The notes under the pieces were generated by a model. It saw only the letters and a program-made list of their open reading frames with translations. It did not search any database and was not told the origin of the DNA. Positions 57,736 through 62,161 of a DNA stretch of 62,161 nt are shown in pieces. The DNA comes from Anaerolineales bacterium (lineage in GTDB: Bacteria > Chloroflexota > Anaerolineae > Anaerolineales > Villigracilaceae), in the NCBI GenBank assembly GCA_023382575.1, contig JAHDWC010000004.1:1-62161 (forward strand), written 5' to 3'. The position numbers and the translations under genes are program-made. Each line of letters opens with the position of its first letter. Within the stretch, counting starts at the first letter, position 1.

Positions 57736-57771
57736 AAAAAGGTTAAGGGTATAATCGCCCATAACCTTTTT
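57736..57771. terminator. Terminator-like hairpin containing a -10 box in its loop
   Basis: AAAAAGGTTA (57736-57745) pairs with TAACCTTTTT (57762-57771); inside, GGG pairs with CCC after one A-A mismatch. The loop TATAATCG (57750-57757) contains a perfect -10 hexamer. A T-run follows on both strands. It lies 23 bp before the E3 ATG and its loop hexamer could promote E3 transcription. Confidence 0.6.
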
Positions 57772-57793
57772 TACATTTAGGAGAGTATTTCTC

Positions 57794-59194
57794 ATGGCAG
57801 AAAATTTCGATGTCGTTGTCATCGGCGCTGGACCTGCCGGCTATGTTGCCGCGATCCGCGCCGCGCAGTTGAAACAGAAAGTTGCAATTGTGGACAAGCA
57901 ATGGATGGGCGGGGTTTGTTTGAATGTCGGTTGTATTCCTTCCAAATCGCTGCTCAAGAACGCGGAAGTGGCTCATACCCTGCGTGAACGCGGCAAGGAT
58001 TTTGGTTTCTCGTTCGAGAATCTGAAATTGGATTATGGCGTAGCCGTCAAACGCTCGCGCCAGAATTCCGACCGCCTTACCAAGGGCGTCGGCTTCTTGA
58101 TGAAGAAGAACAACATTGCCGTCTTCATGGGCGAAGGCAAGTTCAAATCGAAAGACACGCTCAACGTCACCGACAAAGACGGCAAGGTCACCGAACTCAA
58201 GGCGAAGAACTTCATCGTCGCCACCGGCGCGAGCGCCATGGTCCCGCCCGCCTGGAAAGTGGACGGCAAGAAAGTCGTCACCTACTGGGAAGCCATCCTG
58301 CAAGATTTCCTTCCCAAGTCAGTCGTCATTATCGGCTCCGGCGCCATCGGCGTGGAATTCTCCACCATTTGGAATGCCTATGGTGTGGATGTCACCATCG
58401 TCGAGATGCTGCCGCGCATCGTTCCGCTTGAAGATGAAGAAGTCTCAAAGGAACTCGAAAAGGAATACAAAAAGCGCAAGATCAATATCCTGACCGGTCA
58501 CAAGGTTGAGTCTGTCGAAGCGACCGACAAGGGCGTGAAGGTCAAGGTCTCTGCGGATGGAAAGGAAACCGTCCTCGAAGCCGACCAGGCTCTCGTTGCA
58601 ATTGGCTTCCGTCCCAATTCCAAAGGCTTGGGCTTGGAAGAAATCGGCGTCAAGATCAGCGAGCGCGGATTTGTCGAAGTCGATGAAAAGATGCAGACGA
58701 ACGTCCCCGGCATTTGGGCGGTTGGCGATGTGACTGGCAAACTGATGCTGGCGCACGTCGGCTCGGCCATGGGCATTGTCGCTGCCGAACACATTGCCGG
58801 ACATGAAACCGTCACCCTCGATTACGAGATGATGCCGCGCGCGACCTATTCCTATCCGCAGGTCGCCTCGTTCGGATTGACCGAAGCGCAGGCGAAAGAA
58901 CGCGGCTACGACATCAAGGTCGGGCGCTTCCCCTTCCAGCCGAATGGCAAGGCATTGGGCATGGGCGATTATATGGGCTTCGTCAAGATCGTCATGGATG
59001 CCAAGTATGGCGAGATCCTCGGCGCGCACATGATCGGTCCTGAAGTGACCGAACTCCTGCCCGAGCTGACCCTCGCGCGCATGATGGAACTGACGCCGCA
59101 CGAAATTGCCCGCAACGTTCACGCGCATCCGACGCTCTCCGAAGCGATCATGGAAGCGGCCCACGGCGCGGACGGAACACCTATTCATATCTAA
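57794..59194 (+). CDS. lpdA: Dihydrolipoyl dehydrogenase (E3)
   Basis: A 466-aa FAD/NAD disulfide oxidoreductase. FAD motif VVVIGAGPAGYVAAIRAAQ, redox disulfide CLNVGCIPSK, NAD motif IIGSGAIGVEF, second FAD motif IWAVGDVTGKLMLAH, and C-terminal catalytic His-Glu in HAHPTLSEAI. It reoxidises dihydrolipoamide of E2. ATG follows TTAGGAGAG. A strong terminator follows. Confidence 0.95.
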   Translation: MAENFDVVVIGAGPAGYVAAIRAAQLKQKVAIVDKQWMGGVCLNVGCIPSKSLLKNAEVAHTLRERGKDFGFSFENLKLDYGVAVKRSRQNSDRLTKGVGFLMKKNNIAVFMGEGKFKSKDTLNVTDKDGKVTELKAKNFIVATGASAMVPPAWKVDGKKVVTYWEAILQDFLPKSVVIIGSGAIGVEFSTIWNAYGVDVTIVEMLPRIVPLEDEEVSKELEKEYKKRKINILTGHKVESVEATDKGVKVKVSADGKETVLEADQALVAIGFRPNSKGLGLEEIGVKISERGFVEVDEKMQTNVPGIWAVGDVTGKLMLAHVGSAMGIVAAEHIAGHETVTLDYEMMPRATYSYPQVASFGLTEAQAKERGYDIKVGRFPFQPNGKALGMGDYMGFVKIVMDAKYGEILGAHMIGPEVTELLPELTLARMMELTPHEIARNVHAHPTLSEAIMEAAHGADGTPIHI

Positions 59195-59218
59195 TCTAAA
59201 GCAGACAGACTACCTTTC

Positions 59219-59252
59219 GACCTCCGAGGTTCTCAAACCTCGGAGGTCTTTG
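59219..59252 (+). terminator. Intrinsic terminator after E3
   Basis: GACCTCCGAGGTT (59219-59231), loop CTCA, AACCTCGGAGGTC (59236-59248), then TTTGTTTGT. A perfect 13-bp stem 25 bp after the E3 stop. Confidence 0.9.
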
Positions 59253-59380
59253 TTTGTCAATTTGTCTATACTACTTGAAATTTTAGCCAGAGTGTGCTAT
59301 TAACAATCGAAAATTATCAAAGACTTTCGCCGGGGACACCGCTGGGATCCAGATTGCGAAAGCAGAGTGAAGGTTAAGAC

Positions 59381-60211
59381 ATGCATCGCGAACGAGTTTC
59401 TGAAAATGTGTATTGGTTCCAAAGCGAGGTCTATGCGCAAGTAACGGCGGGAGTCATCGTCGGACCGCAATGGGCTGTCGTAATTGATACGCTGGCGCTC
59501 CCGGAAGAGGCGCTGACCATGCGTGAGTTTATCGAGCACGAGCTGGGTGTCCAGGTTCGATATGTCATCAACACCCACTACCACGCCGACCATGCCTGGG
59601 GCAACTGCTTCTTCCCCGGCGCAACCGTGATCGGTCATGCCAAATGCCGCGAATATCTGCTTGAATATGGCGTGTCTTCGCTGGAGACGTCGCAGAAGCA
59701 GAATCCGGCGCTGCGTCAGGTGAAGATTGTCCCGCCACATCTGACCTTCGACTCGGGAGAGATGACCCTGCGCGTGGGCAAGAAGAACCTCATCATCGTC
59801 ACCTCGCCCGGTCACAGCCCGGATGGCATCTCCATCCTCGTCGAAGAAGACCGTGTCCTCTTTGCGGGCGACGCGTTCATGCCCCTCCCCTACGTGGTGG
59901 ACGGTGACGTGGACGACATGCTCGCCTCGGTCAAGAAGATCGGGCGCATGGGGCTGGAGAATATCATCCAGGGTCATGGCGATATCATTCTGCGTGGCGA
60001 GATCGACGCCGCCGTGCGTGAAAACGTAAACTACCTCAATAACATCAAGAAAGCCGTCAAGGCGGGCGGCAAGCGTAAGAACATGGATGAGTATCTTGAA
60101 GAAATCACGATTGAAGACTGCGGAAAAAGCCGCGTGTACCTCGGTGGGTTGGCAGAAACCCTGCACCGGCGCAACTTGCGGGCGCTTCATCGGCAGATGC
60201 ACGAAGAGTAA
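59381..60211 (+). CDS. Metallo-beta-lactamase-fold hydrolase
   Basis: A 276-aa MBL-fold protein. The metal motif HXHXDH reads HYHADHAWGN (about residues 66-71), followed by further ligands in PGHSPDGISI, FAGDAFM and QGHGDII. It is a cytoplasmic-looking binuclear metalloenzyme, of the general SoxH/hydroxyacylglutathione-hydrolase-like group. Substrate is not predictable. It is alone, with a terminator on each side. Confidence 0.9.
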   Translation: MHRERVSENVYWFQSEVYAQVTAGVIVGPQWAVVIDTLALPEEALTMREFIEHELGVQVRYVINTHYHADHAWGNCFFPGATVIGHAKCREYLLEYGVSSLETSQKQNPALRQVKIVPPHLTFDSGEMTLRVGKKNLIIVTSPGHSPDGISILVEEDRVLFAGDAFMPLPYVVDGDVDDMLASVKKIGRMGLENIIQGHGDIILRGEIDAAVRENVNYLNNIKKAVKAGGKRKNMDEYLEEITIEDCGKSRVYLGGLAETLHRRNLRALHRQMHEE

Positions 60212-60227
60212 TATTCGCGCGAAAATA

Positions 60228-60262
60228 CAAAATGTTGCAGAATCCTGCAACATTTTGCTTTT
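60228..60262 (+). terminator. Intrinsic terminator after the MBL gene
   Basis: CAAAATGTTGCAG (60228-60240), loop AATC, CTGCAACATTTTG (60245-60257), then CTTTT. A perfect 13-bp stem 16 bp after the MBL stop, usable in both directions. Confidence 0.9.
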
Positions 60263-60293
60263 ATATGGAAAAGATTAAAGGAGATTGAGAAGT

Positions 60294-61388
60294 ATGACAA
60301 TTATGACGTGGGTTTTCTTTGTGGGCGGGTTGATCCTGCTCATTCTCGGGGCAGAATGGCTCGTACGCGGCGCTTCACGGCTTGCGGCGAAAGTTGGCAT
60401 ATCTCCATTGGTCATTGGTCTCACGGTGGTGGCATTCGGCACCAGTTCGCCTGAAATGGCAGTATCGGTACAATCCGCGCTTGCGGGACAATCGGATATT
60501 GCTGTGGGCAATGTGGTCGGTAGTAATATCTTCAACGTTCTATTTATTCTTGGGCTTTCGGCGATCATCGCTCCGCTCATCGTCCAACAGCAATTGATCC
60601 GTTTGGATGTGCCCATTATGATCGGGCTTTCGCTATTGATGTACCTCATGTCACTAGACGGAGTCATTGGACGACTTGAGGGCGTGATTCTCTTCGGCGG
60701 CATCATTGCCTATACGGTCTTTTTGATCAGGCAAAGCCGCAAAGAAAGCAAAGCCGTGGAAGATGAATACGCTCAGGAATATGCGGATAAAAAAGAAACC
60801 GGTTGGAAGCCCTGGGTCATCAACCTTGGGCTGGTGGTGGTGGGTCTGGTTTTGTTGGTGCAAGGCTCCAACTGGCTCGTGGATAGCGCCATCTCGATCG
60901 CTCGTGCTTTCGGCTTGAGCGAACTCATCATCGGTCTGACCATCGTTGCGGCGGGAACCTCCATGCCAGAAGTAGCCACCTCGGTCACGGCAGCCATCAA
61001 AGGTGAGCGTGACATTGCGGTGGGCAATGTGGTCGGCAGCAACATCTTCAACATTCTCGCTGTGCTTGGGTTAACGTCACTGGTCGCACCGGATGGTGTG
61101 CCTGTTTCCCAAGCGGCGGAGGCGTTCGACATCCCGGTCATGGTATCGGTCGCGGTCATGACCCTTCCGATCTTCTTCACCGGCAACCGCATTGACCGCT
61201 GGGAAGGCTGGCTTTTCCTCTTCTACTACGCCGCATACACCACCTATCTCATCCTCGACGCGGCGCAGCATGACGCCCTGCCGCTCTTCAACAATGTGCT
61301 GCTCTTCGCCATCATTCCCCTCACCGTGGTGACTCTGATCGTCCTATTCATCACCGAATATTCACGACGCAGGCGGATGGCTGCGTGA
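60294..61388 (+). CDS. CaCA-family sodium/calcium antiporter
   Basis: A 364-aa membrane antiporter with ten hydrophobic segments in two homologous halves. Each half has the family's alpha-repeat: AFGTSSPEMAVS...GNVVGSNIFNVL and AAGTSMPEVATS...GNVVGSNIFNIL. The polar loop (KESKAVEDEYAQEYADKKE, about residue 145-165) separates the halves. It exchanges Ca2+ for Na+ or H+. The ATG at 60294 has AAAGGAGA nine bases before; an upstream TTG in frame is unlikely. It precedes an Mrp-type antiporter gene. Confidence 0.93.
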   Translation: MTIMTWVFFVGGLILLILGAEWLVRGASRLAAKVGISPLVIGLTVVAFGTSSPEMAVSVQSALAGQSDIAVGNVVGSNIFNVLFILGLSAIIAPLIVQQQLIRLDVPIMIGLSLLMYLMSLDGVIGRLEGVILFGGIIAYTVFLIRQSRKESKAVEDEYAQEYADKKETGWKPWVINLGLVVVGLVLLVQGSNWLVDSAISIARAFGLSELIIGLTIVAAGTSMPEVATSVTAAIKGERDIAVGNVVGSNIFNILAVLGLTSLVAPDGVPVSQAAEAFDIPVMVSVAVMTLPIFFTGNRIDRWEGWLFLFYYAAYTTYLILDAAQHDALPLFNNVLLFAIIPLTVVTLIVLFITEYSRRRRMAA

Positions 61389-61486
61389 TCTCCTTTCATC
61401 TTATATTCATGGGTGCTTGCTACAATACGTCTCAGGCGGATAGGTTCGCACACATTGATACCGCCAACCCACAGTTAGGATAACTC

Positions 61487-62161
61487 ATGCAGGATTTCTG
61501 GCTCACAGTCCCCTTAATTCTTATTGGCATCGGCGCCTTGACCGCCCTTGCCTTCAGCCGCAGTGGATGGAGTGCCGTCCGCATGGGCGGGATTCTGCTC
61601 TTCTTCCCGCTTGCCGCGTTTGGTGTCACTTTGTACACCTTCAACCTCGTCCCGGAAGGCAAGACACTGACCTTCAGCTTGCCGTGGATTCCCGCACTTG
61701 GGCTGAACTTCTCGCTCTGCCTCGACGGTCTCTCCGCGCTCTTCGCTTTGCTCATCACTGGCATTGGCACGCTGATCGTGCTGTATGCCGGTCAATATTT
61801 TGGAGACGACTCATCCGCCTGGCGCTTCCATGCCTACACCCTGCTCTTCATGCTCGCCATGTTGGGAGTCGTCCTCGCTGGTGACTTGATCACCCTCTTC
61901 CTCTTCTGGGAAGCGACCAGCATCTCTTCCTTCCTGCTCATCGCCTACAAATACAAGGACGAAGTCGCGCGCAAAGGCGCCTTCAAATCCTTGTTCATCA
62001 CGGGCGGCGGCGGGATCGCCATGTTGGCGGGTTTCGTCTTCATGATCTCCATCAGCGGCGGCGCGGATTTTCAGACCATCCTCACCAGCGGCGATCTTCT
62101 TCGCAGCAGTCCCATCTACCCTGTTTTCTTCACACTGGTTGCCTTGGGCGCATTCACCAAG
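61487..62161 (+). CDS. MrpA/NuoL-like antiporter subunit, 3' truncated by window edge
   Basis: The first 225 codons of a proton-pumping antiporter-type subunit, with no stop before the window ends. It has at least six hydrophobic segments and the motif LALDGLSA-like LCLDGLSALFALLITGIG, then LFLFWEATSISSFLLI, typical of NuoL/MrpA proteins (Glu in the FWE motif is functionally important in the family). The length before the truncation and the MrpA-like YAGQYFGDDSSAWRFHAYTL favour an Mrp-type Na+/H+ antiporter A subunit. NuoL or a hydrogenase antiporter subunit is the alternative. ATG follows TTAGGATAACTC. Confidence 0.82.
   Translation, partial: MQDFWLTVPLILIGIGALTALAFSRSGWSAVRMGGILLFFPLAAFGVTLYTFNLVPEGKTLTFSLPWIPALGLNFSLCLDGLSALFALLITGIGTLIVLYAGQYFGDDSSAWRFHAYTLLFMLAMLGVVLAGDLITLFLFWEATSISSFLLIAYKYKDEVARKGAFKSLFITGGGGIAMLAGFVFMISISGGADFQTILTSGDLLRSSPIYPVFFTLVALGAFTK

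Noticed and set aside
59324-59362. CTTTCGC / GCGAAAG inverted repeat upstream of the MBL gene.
   Set aside because: Only seven base pairs with a 25-base spacer and no conserved context; it could easily be chance.
61395-61426. TTCATC and TACAAT as a promoter before the MrpA-like gene.
   Set aside because: The spacing is 20 bp and both hexamers are weak; not enough to report as a feature.
1-62161. CRISPR arrays, insertion sequences, prophage, tRNA or rRNA genes.
   Set aside because: No regularly spaced direct repeats, transposase or integrase motifs, or recognisable RNA-gene sequence were seen on either strand.

Overview
The window reads as chromosomal DNA of an anaerobic or facultative bacterium with moderately high GC, most likely a member of Chloroflexota (Anaerolineae-like). 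That placement is an inference. It rests on the style of the gene complement (reductase with multiheme proteins, fused E1 alpha/beta of a 2-oxoacid dehydrogenase, MoxR/DUF58/VWA cluster with an ABC-2 exporter, Mo-hydroxylase operon) and on the dense short palindromic intergenic repeats. I see no rRNA, tRNA, CRISPR array, insertion sequence, phage or plasmid backbone. Genes are packed tightly, with many ATGA/TAATG overlaps.

Region 1 (1-13752) is a respiratory island. It begins inside a DmsC-like membrane anchor, the tail of a second reductase module that lies mostly upstream. Then come a LuxR-type response regulator, a seven-heme lipoprotein cytochrome, a DmsABC-type molybdopterin reductase, and a large exported protein combining a seven-bladed WD40 propeller, three CXXCH motifs and a FecR-like segment. 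A TorD-type chaperone, a polyferredoxin, a radical SAM protein and a complete TatA-TatC-TatB set follow. The gene order suggests that a periplasmic molybdoenzyme, its maturation factors, its export machinery and its redox partners are made together.

Region 2 (13753-19085) is an ECF transporter operon behind a structured leader. It encodes a THEP1-type NTPase, a fused double EcfA ATPase, a methyltransferase, an S component, a lipoprotein with a molybdopterin-oxidoreductase-like domain, EcfT and an FmdE-family protein. The company kept suggests uptake of molybdenum or a pterin-type cofactor; the substrate is not proven.

Region 3 (19087-24990, minus strand) holds a fused DppB-DppC-like permease, a DUF2270-DUF2179-like membrane protein, and an NCS2 uracil/xanthine permease preceded by a leader RNA with an intrinsic terminator and a small upstream ORF.

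Region 4 (25004-38805) is a catabolic operon. It has a Mo-hydroxylase (CoxG, XdhC, FAD, 2Fe-2S and Mo subunits), an amidase, the three AllF/AllG/AllH (FdrA, DUF1116, DUF2877) homologues linked to oxamate carbamoyltransferase, and a metal-dependent cyclase-family hydrolase. Next to the xanthine/uracil permease this points to purine or another N-heterocycle as substrate. The DUF1116 gene carries a one-base frameshift, and an AT-richer membrane-protein gene plus a palindromic repeat interrupt the operon.

Region 5 (38886-52962) has a malonyl-CoA-synthetase-like gene, then on the minus strand a nine-gene operon: exported membrane protein, ABC-2 ATPase and permease, coiled-coil protein, MoxR, DUF58, two VWA proteins and a small coupled protein. 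Region 6 (53160-59194) encodes a branched-chain-type 2-oxoacid dehydrogenase complex (fused E1, E2, a dienelactone-hydrolase-like protein, E3). Region 7 (59381-62161) has a metallo-beta-lactamase-fold protein, a CaCA-type antiporter and the start of an MrpA-like subunit cut by the window end.

A recurrent oddity is runs of degenerate heptanucleotide repeats lying in frame inside at least four coding sequences, always in apparent loops or interdomain linkers. Several families of short intergenic palindromes are also present.
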